DNA from: Brachionus rotundiformis
Lineage: Eukaryota; Rotifera; Eurotatoria; Ploima; Brachionidae
Assembly (NCBI GenBank): GCA_016802295.1
Contig: JAESIW010000115.1
Coordinates: forward strand, 1,288,402 to 1,352,401
Length of the DNA stretch: 64,000 nucleotides
Reading direction: 5' to 3'
Part shown: in pieces, positions 47,555 to 58,765 of the stretch
How the letters are laid out: each line of letters starts with the position of its first letter
How positions within the stretch are numbered: position 1 is the first letter of the stretch
Program-made: the position numbers and the translations under genes
Notes under the pieces: generated by a model
The model's input: the letters and a program-made list of their open reading frames with translations, nothing else
The model's database searches: none
Told to the model about the DNA's origin: nothing

Positions 47555-48365
47555 ATTTTTTTTTTGTTTTCGTAATAAATAAATTTGTCATTGGTTTCAA
47601 TAATTTTGCATCCCTTTTTTTTAAATATTTGTCATTATTTTATTGCTACTTTTTGTCATAAAAAAAAAATTTTTGTTATTATTATAAAAAAAAATGTCAG
47701 TAGCTTCTATAATTTTGTTATCCTTTTTATTTTTATATTTTCAGTTAATAAAAGAAAAATTTGTCATATGAATAAAATATAAGCCCAATAAAATTACCTG
47801 TTTATTTAAAAATTCACTTGTAATTTAACAAATTGGATAGTGTTACGTATACAATTTACAAATTTTTTTGAATGATTTAGATATTGAATGATCATTTTAC
47901 TAATAAGCAAAATTTATTTCTTATAATTAAGTCAATAAAGAATTCCTTTTGGTCTGCATTTGTTCATTCTCCCTAAATACCTGCGTATTTCGTTCTTCTA
48001 ATTGACAATTCTATCTTTTTCAATGTAACTTAAATAAAAACTGTATCTGAGATAAATATTTCTTTTATGATAGCGTATACATAGACCGATTTTCTGATAT
48101 TTTAATGTAAAATCTGATCAACTATGGTAAACTTTATTGTTCTTTATTTTTTCCAATAAAGCAAACTGTGAATAAGAAATGAACCTGAGCCCTAACCGGT
48201 TATTGGTTTTTTAGCCAACTTATAAAAATTTTCTACATACTTGAAAAACTTTTCAGCATACCATATTGTCATCCCAGCATACTTGCATTATCAACATACT
48301 TCCCTAACCGCAGCCTCCTTAACTCCTTATTCTGTTAAAAAAAATAAAACTCTATTATAAACCCT
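47555..48365. other. AT-rich intergenic
   Basis: No gene seen between the transposase-like fragment and the MITE. Confidence 0.45.
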
Positions 48366-48545
48366 TATGTGGTTGGCAAAATGTTGAAAATTTTACATTT
48401 TTACATTTTCATATTTTTATATTTTTTGTGCTAATTTCAAAAAAATTAATAAAACAATTTCCCAAATGAAAATTTGAAGATTTTTGTAACAATGCATAAA
48501 AAAAAATAAAAAATGTAAAATTTTCAACATTTTGCCTATGTGGTT
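48366..48545. mobile_element. 162-bp MITE with perfect TIRs and a 9-bp target-site duplication
   Basis: The element is 48375-48536. Its ends are 28-bp terminal inverted repeats, identical by eye, beginning GGCAAAATGTTGAAAATT. It is flanked on both sides by TATGTGGTT (48366-48374 and 48537-48545). There is no coding capacity. Nine-bp target duplications are typical of Mutator-like (MULE) elements, and a MULE-type protein fragment lies about 0.8 kb upstream. The perfect TIRs and TSD indicate a recent insertion. Confidence 0.92.
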
Positions 48546-49199
48546 ATTTAGAAATGTTCTAATCGAAATAACCATATTTTCATCTATCAGTAAAAATCAC
48601 ACTAGTAAATTAGTTCCATTGAAATATATGACATAAACAACATAAAATTTCTAATAACTACTTTTTATTATTATTAGAGCAAAAACAATTTTTTTTCCAT
48701 TTTTGTTTATTTTTAATAAAGTAATCATTAAGTATCTTTTTTTGAATTAAAGTATTGTATTTTATCATACTAGATTTTTACGGTTTCATTGACAATATAT
48801 TAAAATATATTTGCTTCGATTAAAATTTCAATCTTTAACAATCACTTAAAACTTACTCAATCACACACCTAGTGTTATTAAAAAATTTTCAACCAAAAAA
48901 AACATTCTATCTATATGTAATTAAAGTTGTGACACCATTATACCTATCAATAATTAATATATTATATTTATTATTTTAATTATTAATACCTGGTTATTCA
49001 TGGTTTTGGATCCAATATTATCAACTCAATTTCCGTATGCCATTAAAAATAAACGCCTCCCAAAAATCGTGTTTTTATTGAATAATTTAGGCCTCTAGAT
49101 GATAGAAAATTATCTTAATAAAATATTTTATAAGGATCCAAGCATGCTTTACAAGGCATTAACATAGATGAAACTAGACCACCATTGGTTTGCTTTTTA
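48546..49199. other. AT-rich intergenic
   Basis: No gene or named repeat seen. Confidence 0.4.
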
Positions 49200-49800
49200 A
49201 ATGAGGATCTTAGGAGGGAACTTATTTGAAATGGTATACGGCAGCAAATTTTTAGCTCAGAGAGAGCTGTTTTTAGATCCAGATCTCTTGCTAGATCTTA
49301 TCTATATTATACAATAAGCTGTTGATGTCCACATATTGAAAAGAACTTTTAAGATTTGCAGAAAATCAGAAAGGAGCAACAAAACTGATTCCTGAGTTTC
49401 AAAATTTAAGATTTAATCAAATATTAATTAAACTAGAACTGTCAGACTTGCAAAAAAAAGAACTTAAGGTGACTTGATACAATTATTTTAAGATAACAAA
49501 TGAATACAAGATTGTCAAACTCAAGAATGGAATAAATTTTGGTTCCAAACTTGAGTTGAGAAGATACAATCTGAAGAAACATGTTAAAGCAATAAAGCGC
49601 AAAAACGTATTCATCTGTCAAGATCAAATGTCTTAGTGAATAGAGTGGTAAATACTTTTTACCAGACAGTGTTGTTGCTATTTCTAATATGAATTGTTTT
49701 ACAAAGAAGCTTAATGATTGAATGAAAACTAATTACGAAGCGGTTTTACTCAAGTTGCTGTAAATTCTCGCACTACTACAGCTTTCAAAATAAATAAATA
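49200..49800 (+). mobile_element. CR1-like LINE 3' remnant
   Basis: Broken frames read ENQKGATKLIPEFQNLRFNQ and LIKLELSDLQKKELKVT. After a stop comes IVKLKNGINFGSKLELRRYN. These parallel VQR..TKIIPSLRKFDYSKR, LTDLKVRRMRGDLI and ENGINFSRNQSYSLRRHD of the copy at 9502-11340. The end ('ctactacagctttcaaaataaataaataaa') replaces the ACT tail by an AAAT run. Confidence 0.7.
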
Positions 49801-50062
49801 AATTTTTTTAACTCTTTATAATTTTAATTAAATATATATTAATTTTTTTATGCATTGGATTGAATCTAACATGTATCTTAATTAGTCTTTTTTAGTGGAT
49901 TATTTGTTTAATTAGTGAAAAATAAGGAAAAAATTTAATTAGATAGAAAATTTTAAATTAAGAATGTTATCAAAAATTTATTAAAAAATTGAATTTTTGA
50001 TAGATTCGATAAAAATAAAAAACACTACTAGCTCTAAAAAAATTAGATAATCTAAACGGCAT

Positions 50063-50674
50063 TTAATTCACTATTTTTTTCATCAACAAGCCGAATTCGA
50101 CACCTTGAAAATGAGCAACCTCTAATTCCAAGTCACTTGGTAGACGAGAACCATCTGAATTTGTTATTGTACCAGCTCCCCAAGGCGATCCACCATGAAC
50201 TTCAGAGTTGTTTGCTAATTTTTTATTTTTGTATCCTATTGGAACATATCGCATTCCTTGATGAACAAAAAATGGCAGACAGGATAAAGCTGTTGTTTCT
50301 TGACCACTACCTTGAGATGCAGTTGAAAAAAAAGTTCCTACAAATTTTCCATAGAGGGCTCCTGTAAACCACAATTGACCACACGAGTCGAAAAATGCTT
50401 TCATTTGAGCGGGTACTGAGCCAAAACGAGTTGGCAAGCCGAACAGGTATCCGTCAGCTTCGGGCAATTGACTTGCAGTAATTACAGGTACATCGCTTGG
50501 CTTCTGGGGAGCATGCATCTTTTCCAATATATCTTGCGACAGGGTTTCCTGAACTTGGAATAATTTTGCATTTACTCCAGATTCTTCCAAACCCTTTATT
50601 ACAGATCTAGCCAGTTTTTCTATGTGACCATAAGTCGAATAATAAATAACATACACTATTGGCACTCGGCTCAT
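50063..50674 (-). CDS. wrbA: WrbA-type NAD(P)H:quinone oxidoreductase (flavodoxin-like)
   Basis: This is an FMN-dependent enzyme that reduces quinones by two electrons, a protective cytosolic activity. It is 203 aa in one exon with a clear ATG at 50674, which is the normal WrbA length. Motifs: the FMN phosphate loop region VIYYSTYGHIEKLARSVIKG, the flavodoxin core FGLPTRFGSVPAQMKAFFDSCGQLWFTGALYGKFVGTF, then FSTASQGSGQETTALSCLPFFVHQGM and VPIGY. Near the end are the WrbA signature EVHGGSPWGAGTI and HFQGVEFG. WrbA is common in bacteria, fungi and plants but patchy in animals, so this gene is a candidate for transfer. However, it has the AT-rich composition of its neighbours, so any transfer is old. 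The single exon is consistent with transfer but does not prove it. Confidence 0.93.
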   Translation of the reverse strand: MSRVPIVYVIYYSTYGHIEKLARSVIKGLEESGVNAKLFQVQETLSQDILEKMHAPQKPSDVPVITASQLPEADGYLFGLPTRFGSVPAQMKAFFDSCGQLWFTGALYGKFVGTFFSTASQGSGQETTALSCLPFFVHQGMRYVPIGYKNKKLANNSEVHGGSPWGAGTITNSDGSRLPSDLELEVAHFQGVEFGLLMKKIVN

Positions 50675-52278
50675 TTTGGTTTTTTTCTTTCTTATTTAAC
50701 ATTTTAATAAACTCAAAATCAATTTATATGAAAAAATTTCTATCTTTTTTTCAGCAATTTCATCTCAAAATGAATTAAAATGACGAAGCAACTTTAACAA
50801 TCTGACGAAGCTGGTAAGTCATTCACGTGCAAGAGCACAAAATATTACTTAACAAATATGAATGATGGTAAAATTATAAAACTTATTAAATTTTAAACTA
50901 TTAAAACAAATTATATTAATTTGATTCAATTCAAAAAACAATTTAATTTTTAATTTTTTTTTCTAAATAATTAACAGTGTAAGTAACTACAATTTAAAAA
51001 AATTAAATTAATTTGTCAATTTAAATTTTTCTATCATACCAAAATTGTTTTTGTTTGATTTTTATTTATCTATTAAAAAAAAGAAATTAATTTTTTTTGT
51101 GATCAATTAAATTTCTAATTATTATTTTGTATCATTAGTGTAAGATTAATTAAAATATATTAGTTCTTCTTGGAATAAAAATGGGATTAGCTTGATTCTT
51201 ATCAGTGTATTAAAGGTTTGGTAAAATTTTTAATAGCTAAAAAACTTAATATTCACTAACTGGTGGATGACCATGAGTCAGATCATCTTTATTAAAGAAA
51301 ATCTAAGAAAATTAGTTTGAAAGCTATTGATAGGACGCTTGCTTGAGTAGTAAGCACATTTTACGATTCTGACATCATCCTGTTGTTCTATATGGACTAA
51401 GATTATCGGCAGATGGCGCATAGGGAACGGATGTGTTTGATATTTTTCCAATTGACATGGAATAGAAACGATTTATGCAAAATGTGCACCATTTCAATCT
51501 GGTCCTTTTACAAAAAAAACCAATGAACGCCTGATTGTCGATGTGTGATTGAAATAGGTGTTTCAATTGGCATCCGGTAAATGGTGCAATTCAGACTGGT
51601 GCTTCTTAAGGATTAACTCTGTGCCGAACTTTAGTTTTCTGGCCATGGTACTTCAACACGTAAAAGACGGGATCTAAAATACTTAAGTACCACCAATTGT
51701 CCTTTCTTGTCATGCAGAGTACTTAAGGTATACCATAACACTATTGGGTGATTATTTAATCTTCTTTAATTGCTCTGAGTTCCTTGACTAATGAGTCGAG
51801 TTTATCCTTCTGGAAGCTATAAGAAAATCGTTCAGATGGCCGTATGTATAGAGAATATGCATCCTGATATAATGTTGGAACAGCGTTAAGGAGCTGTTAC
51901 TGGACGTACGAGGCTAAAATAAGTCCGAATGGACTTAAGAAAAAATGCTCTCTGGACTTATTATACAGTACTCAATGGGCTTTGGAGTTGGGTTTCTTAA
52001 TAAGAGAAAAGGTTACCCAAAAAGCGCTATTAATAAAAATGTGTTTTTATTTCCAATATCCAATTATTGGTAAATATGCACAATTTACCAGAGTGATGTA
52101 AATAAACGGAGGTATGCTGCATTAAACTCGGACATATTTAGATTAAAAGATTTTCAATCAACCTTAAAAATATCTAAAATCACTAATGGTATCATTTCTA
52201 AAAATAAGTCTTTTTTTAAATTAAAATATTTAGCAAGTAAAAATTTATTTAATTGAGAACTAAATAAAGATAAAAAAT
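50675..52278. other. Intergenic, possibly with a decayed element at 51240-52150
   Basis: Positions 51240-52150 are GC-richer than the flanks and read in broken frames on both strands, for example a minus-strand stretch with A-P-x-x-x-A-P and I-D-N-Q near 51550-51600. It could be an eroded retroelement or an old pseudogene; I cannot assign it. Confidence 0.25.
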
Positions 52279-55200
52279 TTAAATATTTGTATTTTTTAAT
52301 GCTGCGTACAAAATTTCAATTCCATTCAATTCTCTTAAGCGTTGAAGATGTCTAAAAATTTTAAAGATGGTAATTTAGGTAAAAAGTAATCATAATTTTT
52401 TTTAATTGGTACCTTTGATCTTTTTTTGCAAGTTTAGCAATTAAAATACCACAATTTTTTTGCAAATCAACATTATAACCATCTCTTGTTAGATAAAGGA
52501 GATCCATAATAATGTTTGTTTTGAGTAATCGACTGGCTAGAAGATCATCACTTTCCACGCAGTTGGTCAAGCATAATACAGCATTACTGATCACAGTCTC
52601 GTTTAATTTTTTAAGATTTAAATTTTTATTTCCACAATTTGGTTCCGTAGTTTGAGACACATTTTTAAATATCGCATACAAAAATTCTAATTCTTAAATT
52701 TTTCAAAAATAAGCTTAATAAAAATTGAGAATGGTTTAAAAATTCCATTTTTTTGTCAATGAAATCATAAAAATCTAAGTAAGTAAAATCTGTTTAAATT
52801 TAATTCTTCATTTCAAAAAAATTTTCTTTATGATTACTTTATAAAAAATAAACAAATATAATTCCTTGTACATAAAGTCATTGGATCCATACAGAAAAAG
52901 GATAAAGTAGAATATAGTATTGCATATTTGATAAGATTTTCCATTGAAATACAGAAAAGTTTAAATTTTTTTGGTCTTTTCTTAGCTTTTTTTTCTTTTA
53001 ATTATATTGAAAAAGATTGACTTTTATTTGAATTTTTTACTAATTATGTTTTTTACTGTTATCATTGACAATGGGTCAAAAATTCATACCTTTATCGACT
53101 TGAATCAATTGTTTACAGAATTTATTGGAATCATTTTGGGTTAATAATGCCAATGTTTTGACGCTTTGACTTAAGGCTGCTTTAATCTTGGAAGAAATTA
53201 GAAATTTTCTTAAATTTAAAAATTTTACTTTGATGTTATTTGTTAAATTAATGACAAAATTTTTATCAAAAAATTCAATTATTTTATCCCGTGAGCTTAT
53301 ATTTTGGATTATATTGGAAATTAAACTTAAAACTTGTTGGTTCTGAAAATATGATCTTTTGGTTAAAATTTCTGCTATCTTAATTTAATTAATTAAAGAA
53401 AATAATTAATTTATTCTTAAAATTAACTTCTTGAGCATTGTCATCTAATTGTTCGCACTTGAATGCACAGATGTTATTTAACAAACAAATCAAAACATTG
53501 AACAAAATTTCCTTATCTTCAGATTGATTCGAAACCAATTTCTTAAACGTAAAAAATTCTTGAAAATTCAAATTTTTTATTAGTAATTTTTAAGCTTACC
53601 AAAAATCTGTTTGATTCGTACCAAAGATTTTTTAAGTCTTTGATAATGAGCAAAAATTTCTTTTGGCTAGTTAATGCATAAATTGAGGTAAAAATTTGGC
53701 AAATAAGATTAAAATTTCTGGCTTCTAATTTATGTTGTTCCTATTTTTAAAAATGATTTTTTTTTCAAACAATTCTTTTTAATTCAATTTTTACTTTAAG
53801 ACAAGTAAGCATTTTACCAACTAATAAATTGACATTTTCGGAGGAGATTTTGGTTTGAAATCTTGATTTAAAAAAACTAAATTTTAAATTATTTACAGAT
53901 TAGCTGACTAAAATGAAAATTATTAAACTCTAAAAGCTTTTATATTTACAATCAGCTAAACTTGTTTGAATAAAAACTTACTTTTCTTCCAAGAGTAAAT
54001 TTTGGACAACATTAAAAATTTTTTGATCCAGACTAGTGACATTTTTTGAATCTGCCAAGTTTATAAGCAAATCTAAAATACTTAAAAAAATAATTTTAAA
54101 TTCTTAAAAAAATACGCTTCTTACTGAAATTGATCAAAAGTTTTGATCACTTGGTCAATGCCAAATTCTCTTTCGCTAATAATCAGCAAAAAATTAACCA
54201 ATTCTGATTTTAAGGCAACTGAGATTTTTTTTAATTGATCCATAAAATTTTCAACAATCTTGGAAAAATTTTTAATCGCAAAAATTGCTCTAATGTTTTC
54301 ATCTTTTGAAAGATTTAAGTTGGTTTTAATTTTAATTAATTTTAAAAAAATTACCACAATTTTTAATAATTGACGCAAAAAATTCAAACAAACTACACAA
54401 AATATCCATTTGGCTGTTATCAAGCTTTGTTAATTTAATTTGGGAATTAAAATATTGTGAAAAAACAGAATGGTTTTCGAATAAACCAAAACCATTTTGA
54501 CTACGGAAAAGCGTTTTAGTGGTTTCTTTAAATAAAAATTAATTTTTTCTATGCTACAATTTTTAATGCTTTTACCATCATTACACAAGGAAGCTAAACA
54601 CCTCAAACCTCCACTATAGTACCAATTATTTTGGTTTTCAATATTTATTTTATTATTTAGAATATCCATTACATTACTAGCTGGACTATTTTTGTCTTTA
54701 TTTTTTTCAAGGAATATCTCAGCTGCCTTTTCCTGATTGAAAGCCATTTCAATCCGATTTAATTCTTTTATATAGCCTAAATAATTAAATAGTTTTTTTT
54801 TAAATAGAATAATTATTTCTAAATTTAACATTTTTATTAATGAATGATACCTTCGATCAAATGACTCTGTTTGGGATCAATATTTTTGGCCGATTCAAAT
54901 TCTTTTAAAGCTTGGTCAAACTTTTTCATGAAACCAAGAGCTTTTCCTTTATGGATCAAAGCTTTAATACATTTTTCATCGATCTTTTTTAAATAAATTA
55001 TCAAAAATAAAAATATCTATTTCAGTAAATTTATTTTTTTACTCTTAAAGCCCAGTCGCAATCAGTAACTGCTTCCTCATACTTTCCGATGGCAATATAT
55101 GCTTGAGCTCTGTTGGTGTAAATGGCTGGTATGTCTCGGACTTTTTGAAGACCCTTAAGTGTATTAGAAAATTAACAAAAAAAAGATAAAGAGGATAAAA

Positions 55201-55616
55201 CTAATCACCTCTGAATAATATTCTATAGCTTTATGATAGTTTTGTTCCCTAAACTCCTTGTTTCCTTTTTCCTTAAGCTCATTAGCCAAAGCAGTCATTT
55301 TTTTCTTGCGCTCATATCTTTCATTGGCGTCTTTTTCCAGCGCTGCCATAAAAGCCTCTTGATTGGCATTAGGTTGTGGGCCAACTGGGCTAATTTGGTC
55401 ATCAGCAGAATACTTATTAATAACAGATCGACTACAGCCAGTTTTTGTCTTGATTCCATCAACTTCATCAATTTTTTCATTAATAAGCTCATCAGCTTTG
55501 TTTAAATTTTCTTTGACTAAACTTTCATCCTCTGAGTTAAGACCTTTGACAATTGATTCAACTTGTTCAACTTTTTTCAAAAATTCATCCAAGTCTGGAC
55601 TAGATGGTATATCCAT
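52279..55616 (-). CDS. TTC12: TTC12, dynein-arm assembly factor (TPR plus armadillo repeats)
   Basis: TTC12 is a cytoplasmic co-chaperone needed to assemble ciliary dynein arms. Predicted exons, from 5': 55209-55616, 55043-55153, 54851-54983, 54576-54776, 54355-54525, 54125-54302, 53982-54080, 53795-53861, 53600-53740, 53428-53558, 53090-53342, 52413-52692 and 52279-52351, about 748 aa against about 705 in human. Exon 1 has DLDEFLKKVEQVESIVKGL and the first TPR (ANELKEKGNKEFREQNYHKA). Exons 2-3 complete the TPRs (IPAIYTNRAQAYIAIGKYEE, KCIKALIHKGKALGFMKKFD). Later exons form armadillo-like helices, including FRSQNGFGLF and NCVESDDLLASRLLKTNI. The end reads RHLQRLRELNGIEILYAAL, characteristic of TTC12. 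All phases agree except between the ninth and tenth exons, where the frame slips by one nucleotide. The gene shares its 5' region with UBE2J2. Confidence 0.88.
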
Positions 55617-55884
55617 TTTTAAATGTAGAAATAATTTAAATTTTCAAAATTTAATTTTTTTTCAAATTTCTCGAATGTTCAAGTAACTATAGTGATTGAA
55701 AAAGTTAATTTGATTCTAAAATATAAAGACATATAATTTGACTTTAGGGTTAATTTTTATTATTTTTTTAAAAAATTCAAATTATGAATAATATAATTTA
55801 AATAATATCTTGAAATGCATATCTTAATTCATTTAAAAAGTGTTGCTTGAATCATTATCCATAATAATAAATTTATAAGCTATA
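55617..55884. promoter_or_regulatory. Probable bidirectional promoter (TTC12 / UBE2J2)
   Basis: The two ATGs face away from each other across 268 bp, so both promoters and 5' UTRs must share this stretch unless untranslated exons lie further off. No specific binding site is recognisable. Confidence 0.5.
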
Positions 55885-56683
55885 ATGTCGAAAGTTTCTA
55901 GAACCGCGACAGCTCGCTTAAAGCAAGACTATATTAGATTGGTAAAAGACCCGGTTCCTTATGTAAAAGCAAATCCTTTGCCGAGCAACATTTTAACATG
56001 GTACTATGTAGTAACTGGCCCGAAAGATTCCCCATTTTTTGGCGGCTATTACCTTGGAAAATTAGAATTTCCTAACGAATACCCTTTCAAACCGCCGGCC
56101 ATTTATATGATCACACCAAATGGAAGATTCAAAACAAACCAAAAGTATTCTTATCAATTTATAAAATGTATTCTTAACCTATTCTTAAATATCAAGATTG
56201 TGCCTATCAATTTCTGACTTCCATCCAGATACGTGGAATCCTGCCTGGGGTGTTTCAAGTATTTTGACTGGCCTTTTAAGTTTCATGTTAGAGAACACGC
56301 CAACCTCTGGTTCAATGGAGTCAAGTGATTCTACAGTAAAAAAATGATAATAGCTTTGATCATTTTATATTATTAAAAATTAAATTAAGAAAAAAAGACT
56401 TGCATTGGAAAGTCTTGATTTCAATTTAAATGACAAAATTTTTTGCGACTTGTTTCCAGAATTAGTTGATGAGATAGCTGACATTAAAAAAGAAAAAGAA
56501 GAAAATGAAAGGAATAAACTTTGCCAAAGTGAAGCCAGCCAAGCTCATGCAGCAAATATGTCAAATAATTTATCAACTAGCGAAAATTGGTTTTTTAGTT
56601 TTGTTAACAATGTTTGTGTCATGTTAGCTGTAGCAGCATTTGCTTTAATTGTTAAATATGTTTTTATGAGTTCTTTCAGCTAA
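55885..56683 (+). CDS. UBE2J2: Ubiquitin-conjugating enzyme E2 J2, ER membrane-anchored
   Basis: UBE2J2 (Ubc6 family) is a tail-anchored E2 of the endoplasmic reticulum used in ER-associated degradation. Three exons (55885-56144, 56197-56335, 56390-56683) join in phase for 230 aa. The UBC fold starts ARLKQDYIRLVKDPVPYVKA, then WYYVVTGPKDSPFFGGYYLG and FPNEYPFKPPAIYMITPNGRF. The active-site cysteine is in LCLSISDFHPDTWNP, which spans the start of exon 2. It continues NPAWGVSSILTGLLSFM, as in human UBE2J2. Exon 3 has KRLALESLDFNLNDKIFCDL and a charged linker. It ends with one hydrophobic segment, VCVMLAVAAFALIVKYVF, the tail anchor. The ATG at 55885 is clear. Confidence 0.95.
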
Positions 56684-57429
56684 TTTACCAATGCATTAAT
56701 TTAATTTTTGAGCCAGTTTTATTTTTTTATAAAATTCTTATCAAAAATTTTTATCCACGAATCTGAAGAAAAGTGAGAGTATTTAATTTAAATATCTAGT
56801 TTAATGGTTATACAAAATTAAATATTTATATCAATAATATTTTGTTTATAAATTAGAATACAAAACCAGACTTATATTTAAATCTGTTAAATTATTTTTT
56901 GAATTCATTTATCAAAAAAAAAGAAAGATATTATAACAAAATAAATTATTAATTTATAATAAATTGGACTGTTTTTCAATCAATAAAAATGTTATGTAAT
57001 TTAATTCAAACATTTTTGAATATTTCAAGATTATTTTTTATTAAGAAATTGAATTTTTAAAATTTATTTAATCAAATTAAAGAGCTTATTATGTCAAACT
57101 AAATAAAACAAAATTGCGAACTGAAAATTCAATTAAAAAATAAATAATCACATAGGTAGAAATGGTTCTATTTTCTTTTTTCCATTTATTATTTATTTTT
57201 TTAATTTGGTTTGAAAATGTGATGAAATGTGAGGTTAAGATGGTCCTTGTGTCGCATAGATTTTAGACCGGCTACAGATTTTGTTTGCTTCTTAACTGTG
57301 TGAAATTGTCAATTGAGAATACTTAACTTAATAATTCTGATTTATTCTTGTAAAAATTAACTAACTCTTTTAACCCTAAAATTCTTATTGTATATTTCTA
57401 TCAGTGATTTATTCTCATTATGTGCAATG
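56684..57429. other. AT-rich intergenic 3' of UBE2J2
   Basis: No gene seen. The right part (about 57170-57429) may be the body of the repeat whose structured tail follows. Confidence 0.4.
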
Positions 57430-57510
57430 AGCTACCATAGGCGACCTCTCAGGCCGCCTCCGCAAGCTAGTCTTGCTGTAGCTTTTTTTATAATAATAAT
57501 AATAATTTAC
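57430..57510 (+). repeat. Structured repeat tail, copy B, with (AAT)n
   Basis: 'agctac ... gtagct' encloses a GC-rich hairpin (GGCGaCC-tctca-GGcCGCC) and GCAAG-ctagt-CTTGC, followed by 'ataataataataataa'. It is in the opposite orientation to copy C at 58164. Confidence 0.75.
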
Positions 57511-58150
57511 TAATTAAAAAGAATTTTAAGAGAAAATTTTCTTGCCTAATTTGATCTTCTCTTTTGAATTTTTCACCAATTGGTATATCTTTTGCTTTTG
57601 GTGGCTTTTAAAATATTTTAACCTGATGTTTGAACAGCTGAATTTTCTTACTTTCCAATGGGCTGTGAAATTTTAAAAAATCTTTTTTAAGATGTTCCAA
57701 AGCAAATCTCAACATTACTGATTTCGTCTTCATATACCTTCGCATATGCTGCGGTATGTAGTTTTTAGCTGCAATTTCATATAACCCTGATGTCAGTACT
57801 TAATTGTTTGTTGATGGTCATTCTTCACTGTGTTGGACCATTTGTTTATTTTTCCTTTTCAACTTTTTCATCCAAGACCTGTTTTGGAATATTTGATGCC
57901 ACTGGAATTCGTATTTTGGTGATTGAATAGTAGTGTTGGCTGCTATTCTGCTTATATTTCTATGTTTTATACATTTTTGTCTCAATAAATTGAAATTTGG
58001 CATCAAATATTCCAGAGTCTGGGGTAAAGAAATTGAGAAGGCAGTTTTCTTTATTGTCTTTTTATATTGCCATGTATTTGTATTATATTCATGAATCAAT
58101 TATTAATTGATAAATTTTATTATAGATCAAACGTATATTGATCAAAATAA
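57511..58150 (-). other. Unassigned stretch between two inverted repeat tails
   Basis: The minus strand has a 93-codon open stretch (57818-58099) with PQTLEYLMPNFNLLRQKCIK and NISRIAANTTIQSPKYEFQW. After a stop and a frame change it continues PQHMRRYMKTKSVMLRFALE. Composition suggests former coding sequence. I do not recognise it; a non-autonomous element or a decayed gene are both possible. Confidence 0.3.
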
Positions 58151-58219
58151 TAATAATAATAATAGTAAAAAAGCAAGACTTGCGGAGATGATTTACGAAG
58201 TAAGTCACCTATGATAGCT
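58150..58219 (-). repeat. Structured repeat tail, copy C, with (AAT)n
   Basis: (AAT)n, then GCAAG-a-CTTGC and GATGATTTAC-gaa-GTAAGTCACC, then 'tatgatagct'. It is the same arrangement as copies A and B. Confidence 0.7.
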
Positions 58220-58765
58220 GTATTATGATATACACAATAGGTAGCATTGGAGTAGTATTGTGAAGGTAAAAATTAAGTTGACATTGTTATGCAGATCCCT
58301 CCAGTCCCCAAGTGTTGGCAGAAACTTTCCATTTTGTTGAACTTTGTCTAGATAAATGTCTTTTATGACCATTAATACCCTGAGCTTGCCAAGACTGAGA
58401 TAGGGAGTTTATCAAGTTTCTTACATATTATTTTTTTTTAAATAAATTTTTTATATTTTTTCAAATTTCTTTATAAATGATGAGCATTTTTCCTTTCAAA
58501 TTTTTTCTTCTAATAATTAGCTTATGATTCTTAATTTTTAAAACCAAATGATTTAAGTTATTAAATTGATCACATCAAATTAAAACAATTTAAAATATTA
58601 TCAAATATTAACTTTGATCTAATTATTTAAATCAAAGCCACATAGTTCAAGATTAAAAACTTAGAAAATTGCAATTTTATTTATTATAAATGATTTCAAC
58701 AAATAAATTTCAAAAACAATTTGGAGTTAATTTAGAGGAAAAATAATTGTCAATTGATTTATTGC

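Noticed and set aside
47585..47782. 65-codon Ile/Phe-rich frame
   Set aside because: Low-complexity AT-rich sequence downstream of the transposase-like fragment.
51375..51566. Possible Ty3/Gypsy reverse-transcriptase fragment on the minus strand
   Set aside because: Only scattered residues fit, and only with several frame changes; insufficient to call an LTR element.
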